DNA of 64,000 nt from assembly GCA_023249375.1 (NCBI GenBank), contig JAHFCT010000012.1:1-64000 (forward strand), in the 5' to 3' direction. This document shows, piece by piece, positions 44,171 to 54,439 of the stretch. Under the pieces are notes generated by a model that saw only the letters and a list, made by a program, of their open reading frames with translations, was not told where the DNA came from and searched no databases. Source of the stretch: Gemmatimonadota bacterium. Its GTDB lineage: Bacteria > Gemmatimonadota > Gemmatimonadetes > Gemmatimonadales > Gemmatimonadaceae. Each line of letters opens with the position of its first letter. Within the stretch, counting starts at the first letter, position 1. A program made the position numbers and the translations under genes.

Positions 44171-45402
44171 CGCAGCGTCCGCGAGTTCCATTGACGAATC
44201 CACTCCGCCAGTCCTGCCTCGGACATCGGCCGTGCCACGTGGTAACCCTGGATGACGTCGCATCCGAGCGCGACGAGCACGTGCCAGTCGGCGCGCTCCT
44301 CAACACCCTCCGCCACGGTCGTCAGCTCTAGGTTGCGCGCCAGCGCCAGGCTGGCCTCGACCACGGAGCGCTGCGTAGCGGAGCGCGAGCACCCGTGCAC
44401 GAACTGGCGGTCGATCTTGATCTCGTTGAATGGAAGCTGGCGGAGCTGCGACAGTCCCGACTGCCCGGTGCCGAAGTCGTCGATGGATAGGTTGAAGCGC
44501 TTGAGCCGCAGCCGACTGGCCACCTGTGCCATGCGGATCACGTCGCGCGCCACCTGCGTCTCGGTCACTTCAAGCGTGATGCACTCGTTGGGCACTGCCG
44601 CCTCGCGCGCGATCTCGGCGATGCGCTCCGGCAGGTCGGCCTCCGCCAGGGCGCTCGCGCTGAGGTTGATCGCCACCCGCAAGTCCCCGCCGGCGCGGCG
44701 CCAGCGTCCGGCACAGGCAATCGCGTGCCGAAGCGCGAACTCGCTCAGCATCCCCGTGAAGTCGGACGACCGCTCGATGAGGGGCACGAAGTTGTTCGGT
44801 AGTATCAGGCCGAGGGTCGGATGCTGCCAGCGCACGAGCGCCTCGACGCCCACGAAGCGCCGTGTCCGGACCTGCACTTTGGGCTGGTACACAAGGTGAA
44901 ACTCGTCGAGACGAAAGGCGTCGCGGACCTCCTGGGACCGCACCGTGACCGGCACCGACTCCGGCTCGGGACGTTCGTCGTTCAGGCGCCCGAGGAGCGT
45001 CTGCATGGTGGCTAGATCGATCGGCTTCTGCACCGCGCCGAGCAGGAGGAGTCCCTGCGCCTTGGCAATCAGGCCGACGCTTTCAATGATGCGGCGGTCC
45101 TCGACGCTCATGACGACGAACGCCGCGTCGATCCCGAGGTCGGCCAGCGCGTGCAGCGTCTCCACGCCGTCTCCGCCAGCCATCTGGAGGTCGCAGAAAA
45201 TGAGGTCGAACCGAACGCCCTGCTCGGTAACGGCGGCCAGCGCCTCTTCCCCGCTTCCCACCGCAACGACTCGCGTCACCCCCAACGCGTTCAACACGCT
45301 GGTGGTGTACTCGCGCACTTCGGCCTGGTCGTCGATGATCAGGACGCGCGGATCGGGCAGGACGGAAGGCGGGGTCACCTGGCCCTGTTCGGGAGATAGC
45401 AT
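44167..45402 (-). CDS. Receiver-EAL protein, probable c-di-GMP phosphodiesterase
   Basis: 411 aa. Receiver (about 18-135) with LIIDDQ, phospho-Asp in LIFCDLQMAGG, VMSVED and AVQKP; EAL domain (about 160-405) with all usual catalytic parts: GVEALVRWQHP, AINLSASAL, TLEVTETQV, SIDDFGTGQSG, IKIDRQF, TVAEGVEE, GYHVARP. It should hydrolyse c-di-GMP when phosphorylation allows. It is the intact sister of the next gene, with which it shares a special SVED...AKxQGL...GAxQKP receiver block. Confidence 0.92.
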   Translation of the reverse strand: MLSPEQGQVTPPSVLPDPRVLIIDDQAEVREYTTSVLNALGVTRVVAVGSGEEALAAVTEQGVRFDLIFCDLQMAGGDGVETLHALADLGIDAAFVVMSVEDRRIIESVGLIAKAQGLLLLGAVQKPIDLATMQTLLGRLNDERPEPESVPVTVRSQEVRDAFRLDEFHLVYQPKVQVRTRRFVGVEALVRWQHPTLGLILPNNFVPLIERSSDFTGMLSEFALRHAIACAGRWRRAGGDLRVAINLSASALAEADLPERIAEIAREAAVPNECITLEVTETQVARDVIRMAQVASRLRLKRFNLSIDDFGTGQSGLSQLRQLPFNEIKIDRQFVHGCSRSATQRSVVEASLALARNLELTTVAEGVEERADWHVLVALGCDVIQGYHVARPMSEAGLAEWIRQWNSRTLR

Positions 45403-45406
45403 CGGC

Positions 45407-46618
45407 TCATCGCATGCTGCTGACCGTCATCATCCAGCGCGTGATCCACATCGCGAAGTCATCCGCACCAACGGGCCGCGCGATGAACGGTCCCTGGGCG
45501 GCGTCGCATCCCAGCTGCCCTAGCAAGTTCCACTCCGGTCGGTTCGCCACCCCCACAGCCACGGTCCGCAGACGGAGGCGACTCGCCAGCGCCATGCTCG
45601 CCTCCACCAGCGCACGCTTTCGCTCATCTTCCGCGCAGCCCGCCACGATGGCGCGATCGAGCTTGAGCTCGCTGAACGGCACCTCGTCGAGGAAGTCCAT
45701 GGCCGCATGTCCCGAGCCGAACTCGCTGATCGCCAGTCGGAATCCCTTGATCCGCAGCCGGGCGGCGATATCGATGAGCGCCACGTGGTGCTCGGGCAGC
45801 CGCTGCGCCGAGAGTTCGATCGTCACGGCCGCCGGCAGCACGTGGTGCTCGATCGCAATGGCCTCGATCTGCTCGGTGAAGTCCACGCGGTCGAAGGCAA
45901 GTGAGGAGAGCGGGATCGAGACCCCGGCCGGGTGATTCCCCCGTTGCCACGCGGCGCATGCCACGATGGCGTCGTGCAGCATCACCGAGGCGAGTCGCTT
46001 GGCGTCCGCCGGAATGCGTTCGAAGTAGTTGCGAAACTCCTCGGACTCGAGTGTTCCCCGCAGCGGATGCGTCCATCCGAGCACCGCCTCCGCACTCTCG
46101 CACTCGCCCGAGCGAATGTTGATTTGCGGGTCGAAGGTCACGGTGAGCTGACTGGCCTCGAAGGCATCACGGATTTCCGCAGGTGCAATGCCCGGCAGTC
46201 CCGGCTGTACGGAGTGAACACCCTCCAGCACGCGCTGCAGCACCGGCTCCAGTTTGTCCGCCGTCAGCGGCTTCTGGATGGCGCCGAGAAATCGCAGCCC
46301 CTGCAGCTTGGCCAGGCTCCCGACGGCGTCGATGACATGCTCGTCCTCCACGCTTACGATGGCCACCGCGCAGCGCGCGCGCTGCCGCGACATCTCGCGA
46401 ATGGTCTCCACGCCATCGAGGTCAGCCATCTTCAGGTCCACCAGCGCGAGGTCGAAGGTCCTGCCCGGCTCATGCATCGCCGCCAGCGCCGCACGGCCGC
46501 TGTTGGCCTCCGTGACCTGCTCGATGCCCATTCCTGCCAGGATGCCGCGTACGAACTGCCGGACGTGCTGCTGATCGTCCACCACCAGGATGCGGAGCGT
46601 CGAGTAGTCGTTTGTCAT
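45407..46618 (-). CDS. Receiver-EAL protein with degenerate catalytic site
   Basis: 403 aa, same architecture as the neighbour. The receiver keeps VVDDQ, the Asp in LALVDLKMADLD and IQKP. The EAL domain has lost key residues: AEAVLGW in place of EALxRW, a Pro where the metal-binding Asn should be (VSIPLSSL), SEFGSG for DDFGTG, and AVGVANR for AEGVE. It probably does not hydrolyse c-di-GMP; it may bind it or act as a partner. A recent-looking paralogue of the gene 4 bp downstream. Confidence 0.88.
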   Translation of the reverse strand: MTNDYSTLRILVVDDQQHVRQFVRGILAGMGIEQVTEANSGRAALAAMHEPGRTFDLALVDLKMADLDGVETIREMSRQRARCAVAIVSVEDEHVIDAVGSLAKLQGLRFLGAIQKPLTADKLEPVLQRVLEGVHSVQPGLPGIAPAEIRDAFEASQLTVTFDPQINIRSGECESAEAVLGWTHPLRGTLESEEFRNYFERIPADAKRLASVMLHDAIVACAAWQRGNHPAGVSIPLSSLAFDRVDFTEQIEAIAIEHHVLPAAVTIELSAQRLPEHHVALIDIAARLRIKGFRLAISEFGSGHAAMDFLDEVPFSELKLDRAIVAGCAEDERKRALVEASMALASRLRLRTVAVGVANRPEWNLLGQLGCDAAQGPFIARPVGADDFAMWITRWMMTVSSMR

Positions 46619-47847
46619 GTGGAGTGGCCCGGAGCTGCAGCGAGCCCCGCCGGCGCGCTCGGCGCGCCGGGTTGGAGTAGGCGGAGCAACGCCGAGGACA
46701 GTTCGGCTATCGCGAACGGCTTCGATAGAAATGCGGTGCTTCCATCCGGCGACGCGTCGACGCGCCCCGAAACCACGAGCAGCCTCGGTGCCGGCCGCTC
46801 GAGCGACAGCAACGCCGCCAGTTGTGCGCTCGACATGTCCCGCAGTGTGCTGTCACTGACCACCACGTGCACGGGCTCGACCCTCTCACGCACCGTGCGC
46901 AGCGCCTCGCCGCCGTCGCTCGCCGTGAGAACCGTACAGCGAAGCTCCTCCAGCATCTCCGTCATGGACTGGCGGACGCCGTCGTGCCCGTCCACCAGCA
47001 GCACGGTCGTCCCCGTCGGCAAGGAGAGCCGCGGCGCCGTGCGCTCGGCCGATGCGCGCGGCGCCGTCGCTCCCGGAAAGTGCAATTCGATGCAAAGCCC
47101 CGTGGATGCGTCGCGACGCACATCCATCCGGCCGCCGAGCGAGCGCATGATCTCGTTCGCCGCCTCCAGCGTAAGACCCTGATCGTCGAGGATCGGACTC
47201 TCGCGCTCGGCAACGACGGCCATCTCCTGCCCACCAGTGGACTCATTCGGTCGGGCCGGCGCATCGGCGCTGGCACCGGGCAGTGCGACCACTCGCAACA
47301 TCACCGGGGCGCCGGCCACGACCTCGTCCGGTCCCGCGATTGCTGAGGCGGCCGGGTCCACACCGTCCGTCACGGTCTCGATCCGCATCACGGCGCCGTC
47401 GGCCAACGTCTCCATCGCATTCGTCACGACGTCCAGCAGCAGCTCGTCGATGAGCCCCGGATCGGCGGTCACCGACGGCAGCGTCTCCTGCAAATGCAAC
47501 TCCACCTTCACTTGCACCGGCAGTACGCGGCGGAGGAGCAGCTCCACCGGGCGGAGCGCCACATTGAGGTCCACGGCGTCGGCGATGCCCTTGTTGCGTC
47601 GACTGTGGATGAGCAGTTGCCGCGAAAGCCACGCCGCGCTCTCCGCGGCGCCTCGAATGGACTGCATGCGCGCGCGCTGCTTGCCGGCGAGCGTGGGGTC
47701 GAGAAGGGCGAGGTCCGCGTAGGCGCTAATAACGGTGAGCAGGTTGTTGAAGTCGTGCGCGACGACGTTTGCCAGTCGGCCGATCGCCGCCAGCTTCTGT
47801 GCGTCGCGACGCTCCTCTTCGAGCCGTGGACTGTCGGGCCGGGTCAT
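46615..47847 (-). CDS. Histidine-kinase-like protein with degenerate ATPase and C-terminal receiver
   Basis: 410 aa, soluble. H-box AHDFNNLLTVISAYADLAL (His31). The ATPase-like region (about 130-290) has an N-box-like VVTNAMETLADG but no clear DxGxG or G2 box where they should be, so kinase activity is doubtful. C-terminal receiver (about 305-400): acid pocket LLVDGHDG has Gly for one Asp; Asp in VVVSDSTL and Lys in FLSKPF are kept. It may be a histidine phosphotransfer or phosphatase module. ATGA overlaps on both sides. Confidence 0.8.
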   Translation of the reverse strand: MTRPDSPRLEEERRDAQKLAAIGRLANVVAHDFNNLLTVISAYADLALLDPTLAGKQRARMQSIRGAAESAAWLSRQLLIHSRRNKGIADAVDLNVALRPVELLLRRVLPVQVKVELHLQETLPSVTADPGLIDELLLDVVTNAMETLADGAVMRIETVTDGVDPAASAIAGPDEVVAGAPVMLRVVALPGASADAPARPNESTGGQEMAVVAERESPILDDQGLTLEAANEIMRSLGGRMDVRRDASTGLCIELHFPGATAPRASAERTAPRLSLPTGTTVLLVDGHDGVRQSMTEMLEELRCTVLTASDGGEALRTVRERVEPVHVVVSDSTLRDMSSAQLAALLSLERPAPRLLVVSGRVDASPDGSTAFLSKPFAIAELSSALLRLLQPGAPSAPAGLAAAPGHST

Positions 47848-48011
47848 GCTTCCACCGTCGCGCGCAGCGCCCGCGCCAAACTGCGAAGGAAATACGGCTT
47901 CGCCAGAACCAGCAGCAGGCTGGAGCCGAGGAAGACGAAGCCGAACGCCGCCGTGGTAGAAACGCGCCACCGCTGCTCCCCGGGCAGGCACATCAGGAGC
48001 GCCGGTTTCAT
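47844..48011 (-). CDS. 55-aa coupled small protein, one hydrophobic segment
   Basis: ATG at 48009-48011 overlaps the stop of the hybrid kinase (ATGA), and its own stop overlaps the next ATG (ATGA again). This exact fit on both sides supports that it is translated. It contains one hydrophobic stretch (AAFGFVFLGSSLLLVLA) and ends LAKPYFLRSLARALRATVEA, which looks like the last strand and helix of a receiver domain (compare [20 protein letters not shown] just upstream). It may be a receiver remnant or a small membrane protein; family unknown. Confidence 0.55.
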   Translation of the reverse strand: MKPALLMCLPGEQRWRVSTTAAFGFVFLGSSLLLVLAKPYFLRSLARALRATVEA

Positions 48012-50713
48012 TTGAGGAGCGCCTCGCGCACGGCGGCCGCGACGCTCTCCAGCTGGTAGGGCTTTTCCAGAAAATGGATGTCGGGCGAAAGCAGGCCGTG
48101 CGTGCCGATCACATCCGCCGTATAGCCGGAAGTGAACAGCACCTTGATCCCTGGTCGCAGCATCGCCACCGCCTCGCTCACCGCCTTGCCGTTCAAGCCC
48201 GGCATCACCACGTCCGTCATCAGGAGGTGAATCGGTCCTTCGTGTCGGCTGGCCAGTTCGATGGCCTCGGCGCCGCCCTTCGCGATGAGCACCGAGTAGC
48301 CCAACTCCTGGAGGAGCAGTTCGCCCACCTCGAGCACCGATGCCTCGTCCTCCACCAGCAGCACGGTCCCATTCCCTCTCTGCAGTGGGGCGATGGGCTC
48401 CTCCGCAGGGACCGGTCTGGCTTCCCGATTGCAGGGCAAGTAGATGGAGAACCGCGTGCCGCGTCCGGGTGCCGTCTCCACGTCGATCCACCCCTTGTTC
48501 TGTTGTACGATGCCGTAAACAGTCGCCAACCCGAGCCCCGTCCCCTTGCCTGTTTCCTTCGTGGTGAAGAACGGCTCGAAGACGTGTTCGCGCGTTTCGG
48601 CATCCATCCCGCTGCCATTGTCGCGCACATCGATGCGCACGTACTCGCCGGCGTGCGGGCCGTGCGGCGTCTCGAATGCGGGTGCCGGTGCGTGGACGTT
48701 TTCGGTCGAAATCGTCAGTGTTCCACCCTGCGGCATGGCGTCTCGCGCATTGACCGCGAGGTTGGCGAGTACCTGGTCCACCTGACCCGGATCCATCAGC
48801 ACCGGCCAGAGTTCCTGTTGCGGCTTCCACTCCAGCAGCACGTCCTCGCCCACGAGCCGCCGAAGCATTTTCAGGAGATTCTCAATCGTCTCATTAAGCG
48901 GAAGCACCCGCGGCATGATCACCTGCTTCCGGGCGAAGGCCAGAAGTTGCGAGGTCAACGCCGTCGAGCGTCGTGCGGCCTCCTCGATCTCCTGCAGGTG
49001 CGAGAGCACGCGGTGGCCGGGCGGCAGCGCCCGTTGCGCCAGCGAAGCGCGTGCCATGATCACGCCCAGCATATTGTTGAAGTCGTGCGCCACGCCGCCG
49101 GCCAGGCGCCCCACCGATTCCATCTTCTGCGCGTGCGCCAGTTGGGCCAGCAGCGAGCTTCGCTCCTCCTCCGCCCGTCGCAGGTCGGTGATGTCCTGCA
49201 CGGCTCCCGACAACTGCAAGAGCACGCCATCGTCGTCCTTCTTCGGCTCACCAGGCGTCGCCAGCAGCGTGCGAACCTCACCGTCTGGTCGAACGACGCG
49301 ATAAGTGAGCACCCGCGGAGTACGCCCCCGCATGGCAGCGGCAAGCTCCTCTTCGAACATCGCCCGGTCGTCGGGATGCAGACGCGTCTGGATGGCCTCG
49401 GCCAGCTCGACCTGCGTCCTCTCAGGATCGATGCCCCACATCTTCTGCATTTCGTTCGACCAGTCAAGGACGCCCCCGCGGCAGTCCCAGCGCCAGTGCC
49501 CCACGTGCGCCAGGCGCTCCGCCTCGCGCAGGTCGCGCTCGCTCTCCTGCAGGGCTTCTTCCCATCGCAGGCGATCGCTGATGTCGCGCTTGACCGCGAC
49601 GTAGTTCACGATCTCGCCCATCTCGTCGCGAACGGGGGAAATGGACGCTTCCTCGGTGAAGAGCGTGCCATCGCGTCGCTTGTTGACGAAGCGGCCGTGC
49701 CACGTCCGTCCGGCGGTGACGGTGTTCCAGAGCTCACGGTAGAACGAAGCGTCCTGCACGCCACTCTTCATGACGCGCGGGTTTTGGCCTATCACCTCGT
49801 CGCGCCGGTACCCCGTCACCGCCTCGAAGGCGGGATTCACGTACTCGATCAGCGCGTCACGATTGGTTACCACCACCACTTCCGCCGTCTGCTCGATGGC
49901 CGCGAGCAGTCGCTCGCGCTCCCGCTGCGCCTGCCAGCGCTCGGTGACGTCCTGTACGGCGCCTTCCATGCCGATGATGTGACCGTCGCCGTCTCTCAGG
50001 GGGTTTCCAATGGCTACGATGCGCACGGGCGACCCATCCGGCCGGACGAGCGTCATCTCCACTTCATACCGGCGCTCGGCCCGCCACGCCTCCGTCGCCG
50101 TCACGCGGAGGCGCTCCGCGTCCGCCGGTGAGTAGTACGATGCCTCTTCCGCCGGGCTGGGTGGGCCGAGCGCTGGATCGCGGCCGTAGATCTCGTACAC
50201 CACGTCCGACCAGAAGAGCGTTTGCGTCGCAAACTCGAACCGCCAGTAGCCGAGGCGCCCCAGCCGTTGCGCCTCGAATAGCCGCCGCTCGCTGTCAACT
50301 CGCGCCTGCTCCTGCGCCACCTTTTCGCGGCGCAGGTGTCGCGCACGCATCGCGCCTTCGACTGCCGAGGCCAGCCGCTTGACGTGCTCCTTGATGACGT
50401 AATCCCAAGCGCCGGCCTTCATGCACGCGACGGCCGTGTCCTCGTTCGTCGATCCGGTCACGATGATGAATGGCACGTCGGGCAGCCGCTGCTGCGCAAT
50501 GGTCAGCGCCTGCATGCCGTCGAAGCGCGGCATCATGTAGTCCGACAGGATCAGCTCGGGCTTGAACGATTCCAGTGCGTCGAGGTACGCCTCGCGGGAG
50601 TCGACTCGCAGAAACGTGCAATCGGCACAGACACGCCGGACTTCGCGTTCGTTGAGCTCCGCGTCGGACGGCAGGTCTTCGACGATCAGCACGCGCATGC
50701 AGTTCACCGTCAT
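48008..50713 (-). CDS. Hybrid sensor histidine kinase (REC-PAS-PAS-PAS-HK-REC)
   Basis: 901 aa, no membrane segments. N-terminal receiver (about 7-120, Asp in [13 protein letters not shown]), three PAS/PAC units (about 135-255, 260-385, 395-520), HisKA with [12 protein letters not shown], HATPase with [19 protein letters not shown] and [15 protein letters not shown], and a C-terminal receiver (about 785-900, Asp in [16 protein letters not shown]). All kinase boxes are intact. The upstream GTG is too close to the AAGGAG site; ATG at 50711-50713 (5 nt spacing) is chosen. Likely receives signal from or passes phosphate within this cassette. Confidence 0.92.
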   Translation of the reverse strand: MTVNCMRVLIVEDLPSDAELNEREVRRVCADCTFLRVDSREAYLDALESFKPELILSDYMMPRFDGMQALTIAQQRLPDVPFIIVTGSTNEDTAVACMKAGAWDYVIKEHVKRLASAVEGAMRARHLRREKVAQEQARVDSERRLFEAQRLGRLGYWRFEFATQTLFWSDVVYEIYGRDPALGPPSPAEEASYYSPADAERLRVTATEAWRAERRYEVEMTLVRPDGSPVRIVAIGNPLRDGDGHIIGMEGAVQDVTERWQAQRERERLLAAIEQTAEVVVVTNRDALIEYVNPAFEAVTGYRRDEVIGQNPRVMKSGVQDASFYRELWNTVTAGRTWHGRFVNKRRDGTLFTEEASISPVRDEMGEIVNYVAVKRDISDRLRWEEALQESERDLREAERLAHVGHWRWDCRGGVLDWSNEMQKMWGIDPERTQVELAEAIQTRLHPDDRAMFEEELAAAMRGRTPRVLTYRVVRPDGEVRTLLATPGEPKKDDDGVLLQLSGAVQDITDLRRAEEERSSLLAQLAHAQKMESVGRLAGGVAHDFNNMLGVIMARASLAQRALPPGHRVLSHLQEIEEAARRSTALTSQLLAFARKQVIMPRVLPLNETIENLLKMLRRLVGEDVLLEWKPQQELWPVLMDPGQVDQVLANLAVNARDAMPQGGTLTISTENVHAPAPAFETPHGPHAGEYVRIDVRDNGSGMDAETREHVFEPFFTTKETGKGTGLGLATVYGIVQQNKGWIDVETAPGRGTRFSIYLPCNREARPVPAEEPIAPLQRGNGTVLLVEDEASVLEVGELLLQELGYSVLIAKGGAEAIELASRHEGPIHLLMTDVVMPGLNGKAVSEAVAMLRPGIKVLFTSGYTADVIGTHGLLSPDIHFLEKPYQLESVAAAVREALLK

Positions 50714-50750
50714 CACGGCTCCTTCGTCGGAGTTGACCGTGGTTTCACAG

Positions 50751-51194
50751 TCACGCCGGTGGCCGGTTCACGAGCAGCCAGTACAGGCCCAGCTTGGAGA
50801 CCGCCTCCGAGAACGCGTCGAAATCCACCGGCTTCACCACATAGCTGTTCGCGCCCAGTTCGTAGGCGGCCTTCACGTCCGGATCCTCGCTGGACGACGT
50901 CACCACCACCACGGGAATCAGGCGCGTCTTCTCGTGACGCCGGATTTCGCGAAGCACGTCGAGGCCGCTCACCTTGGGCAGCTTGAGATCGAGCAGCACG
51001 ACGCGCGGCGCTTCGCCGATGTTCCGCCCCGCGTACGCGCCGGTGCAGAACATGTAGTCGAGGGCGGCGGCACCGTCCTCCACCAGCGTGATCCGGTTGG
51101 CCAGTCGGTCCTTCTTGAGGGCACGCATGGTCAACTCGGCGTCCTGCGGGTTGTCCTCGACGAGCAGGATGTCGATGGCGGAACCGTCGTCCAT
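50751..51194 (-). CDS. Single-domain response regulator (Rcp1-like)
   Basis: 147 aa, receiver only. [20 protein letters not shown], phospho-Asp in [26 protein letters not shown] and [10 protein letters not shown] are the canonical acid pocket, Asp, Ser/Thr and Lys. The type (VEDNPxDxEL, long loop after helix 2) is that of regulators paired with phytochrome-like or PAS kinases such as Cph1/Rcp1. Two bp downstream of the PAS kinase, so it is probably its direct target. Confidence 0.94.
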   Translation of the reverse strand: MDDGSAIDILLVEDNPQDAELTMRALKKDRLANRITLVEDGAAALDYMFCTGAYAGRNIGEAPRVVLLDLKLPKVSGLDVLREIRRHEKTRLIPVVVVTSSSEDPDVKAAYELGANSYVVKPVDFDAFSEAVSKLGLYWLLVNRPPA

Positions 51195-51196
51195 GG

Positions 51197-54004
51197 TCAG
51201 GCCTCAGGCTGTTGAAGTGCAAAACTGAACGTCGCGCCGCTCCCCACCTCGCCGTGCGCCCAGACGCGGCCCCCGTGCCGGCGCACGATGCGCTGCACGA
51301 GGGCAAGTCCCACGCCCGTCCCCTCGAACTCCTTCGTGCTGTGCAGGCGCTGGAAGACGCCGAACAACTTGTCCGCATAGCGCATGTCGAACCCGGCGCC
51401 GTTGTCCCGCACCGAGTACACAGTCTCCCCGTCAACCTGCGCGGCCGTCACCTCGATGACCGCCCCTTCCCGCTTGGACGAGAACTTGATGGCGTTCGAC
51501 AGCAGGTTGGACCACACCTGTCGCATCAGCGACGGATCTCCCACGGCAGCGGGCAGTTCGCCTACCCGGAAATCGATGCGGGCAAGTTCCTCAGGCGTCA
51601 CGAGGAGTTCGCGAAACACGGAGTCCGCCATCACGCGCATCTCGATGCGCGACGGCTGCAGCTCGGCGCGACTCAGCCGTGAAAACGCGAGCAGGTCGTC
51701 GATGAGCCGGCCCATGCGGCCGGTGTTCTCGCGAATGATCCCGCAAATGCGCTGCTCTTCATCGCCGAGCCGTGGCCCGACTTCATCGACCAGGATGCGC
51801 GTAAAGCCGTCAATCGCGCGCAGTGGGGCGCGCAGGTCGTGGGACACGGAATAGGAGAACGCCTCCAGTTCGTGGTTCGACGCCTCGAGTTGCTCCGTGC
51901 GGTCGTGGACGCGCTGTTCCAGCTCGGCATTGAGGGTCCGCAGCTCCGACTCCACCCGCTTGCGCTCGGTGATCACGTCGAAGACCGCCACGAAGTGCTC
52001 GGGCTGCGGACAGTACACCGAGATCGAGAACCACATGCTTAGCGCCTCGACCAAGATCTCGACGGTCTCCGGCACGCCGGTTCGCGCCACGCGGCCGTAG
52101 ATGGCGAAAAGCTCCGGATCTGACTCCCGGATGCCGGGAATGACTTCGCTGACCCGCCGGCCGACCACATCCTTCAGCCCCGTCAGTGATGAAAAGGCGT
52201 CATTCACGTCCAGATACGTGAAGTCCGCCGCAACGTCACCATCGTAGAGCATCTTGCAGTACGCAAATCCGTTCAGCATGCGCTCGAAGAGCGACCGATA
52301 CTTGCGCTCGCTCTCCTGCAACGCGGTCAGCGTGCGCCGGCGTTCGCCGATGTCCTCCACGCTGCTGATGAAGAACGCGGGGAGACCCTGCGGGTCCCGC
52401 TGCAGCGTGGTGTTGACCTCGGTCCACACCGTGCGACCATTTCGATGGATGTAGCGCTTCTCGAAGCGTGCACTCGAAAGCGTTCCAGCCAGCATCGCAT
52501 CGAGTTGCCGGCGGGTCGCCGCCACGTCGTCTGGGTGGGTCAGATCATCCCAGCGCACGCCCGTGATTTCCTCGGCGGTATACCCGAGCATCTCGCCAAA
52601 GGCCCGGTTGGGATGGACGTCGCCGTTCGGGTAGGTGATGGACCGGCCAAGTGAGGCATTCTCGAACACCAACCGGAAGCGCTCCTCGCTCCGGCGCAAC
52701 GTCTCTTGGATCAGCCGATCCCGACTCTCGTCACGGATTACCAGGACCACGCCGGCGATTCGGCCGCCGACCTCCCTGATGGGCGCACCCGAGAACGCGA
52801 CGGGATGCTCCCGGCCGTCGCGCGCCACCAGGATGAGGCTGGCGAATCCCACCACCTCGCCTGCGCGCAGCACCTGCGACACCGGACTCTCGGCGTGTGC
52901 CCGGGTGTCCTCGCGCACAACGCGAAGCACCTCACCATGCGGCCGGTCGCGCGCCTCGTCCTGCGTCCAACCCGTCAGCTTCTCCGCCATGGAGTTCATC
53001 ATCTCGACCTTGCCGGCCGCATCGATGGAGATGACCCCTTCGCCGATGCTCTCAAGGGTGGCGCGACTCCGAGCTTCGCTCGCCCCGAGCCGGGCTTCAT
53101 TCTTTCTCCGTTCCGTGACGTCGATGCAGGTTCCCACCATCCGGGTCGGCTTGCCCCGCTCGTCCGTGAAGAGTGCGCCGCGGGCGCTGAGCGTCCGCCA
53201 CCCGCCATCTCGCAGTCGCACGCGGTAATCGGTGTCGTACGGGCGGCCGCGCTCAACAGCATCCGCCAATTCCTGCTCGACGCGCTCTCGCTCGTCCGGG
53301 TGGATTCGCGCACTCCACAGCTTCAAGCTGGCGATCTCCGCCGGCGTGCAGTCGAAGAGACGAACGAACTCATCCGACCCGACAATCGCGTTGTTGACGG
53401 TGTCCCATTCCCACGTACCGACGTGCGCCGCTCGCTGTGCCTCATGGAGCTGTTCGTGCGTGCGCCGGAGGGCGATCTCAGCATGCTTGCGCGTGGTGAT
53501 GTCGACCGAGAGGATCAGCACGCCCTCTGGCACGGGCTCGATCCGCAGGTCGAACCAGCCGAGCGTGCCATCCGGAAAGGCGAACTCGTTCTCCATCTGG
53601 CTGGCGACGCGGTCGCGCAGGACGCGGCCGATCAGGGCGAAGACCTCCGTCGCTTCGATCCCGGGCCACATCTCGACGTAGCGGCGGCCCAGAAGCTCCG
53701 AACTGGGACGTCGGTTCTGCGCCTCGGCCGCCGCGTTGATGTAGAGGTAGCGCCAATCATGGTCGAGGAGCTGACATCCCTCGAGCATGTGATCCATCGC
53801 GGACCGCACGCGCAGTTCGGGATCGTGCGCCGCGTTTCGTGGCAGGGGGCGCGCGGCGGACGACTTCTTCAGTGCCCGCTCTGGCGCGGCACCCTGCGCG
53901 AACGAAGTGTCGTTCGCCCGTGCCTCCTTCGCGCGGCTGCGCAGACCGCTTGGCACGGCCTTGGAATCGGGCTTCGTCGCCGCGATCCTCCCCTGCTTCT
54001 TCAT
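51197..54004 (-). CDS. Multi-PAS sensor histidine kinase
   Basis: 935 aa, soluble. After a basic low-complexity start there are about five PAS/PAC units (about 65-185, 190-310, 315-440, 445-565, 570-690), a coiled coil, HisKA with [20 protein letters not shown] and HATPase with [23 protein letters not shown] and [13 protein letters not shown]. The family resembles bacteriophytochrome-type kinases without the GAF/PHY part. Start: ATG at 54002-54004 (GAGG at 7 nt) is preferred over one seven codons earlier. First gene of the signalling operon, with a promoter upstream. Confidence 0.92.
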   Translation of the reverse strand: MKKQGRIAATKPDSKAVPSGLRSRAKEARANDTSFAQGAAPERALKKSSAARPLPRNAAHDPELRVRSAMDHMLEGCQLLDHDWRYLYINAAAEAQNRRPSSELLGRRYVEMWPGIEATEVFALIGRVLRDRVASQMENEFAFPDGTLGWFDLRIEPVPEGVLILSVDITTRKHAEIALRRTHEQLHEAQRAAHVGTWEWDTVNNAIVGSDEFVRLFDCTPAEIASLKLWSARIHPDERERVEQELADAVERGRPYDTDYRVRLRDGGWRTLSARGALFTDERGKPTRMVGTCIDVTERRKNEARLGASEARSRATLESIGEGVISIDAAGKVEMMNSMAEKLTGWTQDEARDRPHGEVLRVVREDTRAHAESPVSQVLRAGEVVGFASLILVARDGREHPVAFSGAPIREVGGRIAGVVLVIRDESRDRLIQETLRRSEERFRLVFENASLGRSITYPNGDVHPNRAFGEMLGYTAEEITGVRWDDLTHPDDVAATRRQLDAMLAGTLSSARFEKRYIHRNGRTVWTEVNTTLQRDPQGLPAFFISSVEDIGERRRTLTALQESERKYRSLFERMLNGFAYCKMLYDGDVAADFTYLDVNDAFSSLTGLKDVVGRRVSEVIPGIRESDPELFAIYGRVARTGVPETVEILVEALSMWFSISVYCPQPEHFVAVFDVITERKRVESELRTLNAELEQRVHDRTEQLEASNHELEAFSYSVSHDLRAPLRAIDGFTRILVDEVGPRLGDEEQRICGIIRENTGRMGRLIDDLLAFSRLSRAELQPSRIEMRVMADSVFRELLVTPEELARIDFRVGELPAAVGDPSLMRQVWSNLLSNAIKFSSKREGAVIEVTAAQVDGETVYSVRDNGAGFDMRYADKLFGVFQRLHSTKEFEGTGVGLALVQRIVRRHGGRVWAHGEVGSGATFSFALQQPEA

Positions 54005-54131
54005 CCATTTGCCTCGCCTGGTCATCAGCCAGGCAGTCCACTCCGCAGGGCACGCGACGCGTCCGTGAACGGAGCGATGTCTAAGAAGTACGTGTGCACG
54101 AGGGGCAATGTTCCAGCGCGTATCTCGTTAC

Positions 54132-54161
54132 ATCATATAATAATCGCGCCGAAAAAGGCAA
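54132..54161 (-). promoter_or_regulatory. Putative promoter of the signalling cassette
   Basis: TTGCCT (-35, 54156-54161) and TATGAT (-10, 54132-54137), 18-bp spacer, in an AT-rich island in the 338-bp gap (54005-54342) between the PAS kinase and tRNA-Leu. The leader would be about 120 nt. Besides this and the tRNA terminator I see nothing in that gap. Confidence 0.5.
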
Positions 54162-54292
54162 ACCAATGTGTGCGGGTTCATTCAGCGTTCATTATCGCGG
54201 CGACGTTCGATTCAAGGAATCGACCTGGACCGCGGGACGGCACGATTTGCGCCACACGTTCGTCGACGGTGAGCGGCGGCGCACGGAGTCAG

Positions 54293-54326
54293 AAAAACCG
54301 AGGCCGCCCAGTGCGCCGGGCGGCCT
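54293..54326 (-). terminator. Rho-independent terminator after tRNA-Leu
   Basis: AGGCCGCCC (54301-54309) pairs with GGGCGGCCT (54318-54326), and on the minus strand the stem is followed by CGGTTTTT. This is the most classical terminator in the window, 17 bp past the tRNA 3' end. Confidence 0.85.
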
Positions 54327-54342
54327 GCTCGTTTTCCCTCCA

Positions 54343-54427
54343 TGCCGGGGCCGGGAATCGAACCCGGATGGGGTTGCCCCCAAGGGATTTTAAGTCCCTC
54401 GCGTCTAGCCAGTTTCGCCACCCCGGC
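54343..54427 (-). tRNA. tRNA-Leu (anticodon UAA)
   Basis: 85 nt class II tRNA. Acceptor GCCGGGG/CCCCGGC with A73, D-arm GGCGAAACTGGCTAGACGC, anticodon arm AGGGA-CTTAAAA-TCCCT (anticodon TAA), long variable arm TGGGGGCAACCCCA, T-arm CCGGGTTCGATTCCCGG. CCA is not encoded. A decayed relative lies at 42610-42693. Confidence 0.95.
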
Positions 54428-54439
54428 GGGGAACGACAC

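Noticed and set aside
48074-50131. 685-codon plus-strand open frame opposite the hybrid kinase
   Set aside because: Antisense of strongly conserved kinase and receiver motifs; composition is that of a shadow frame.
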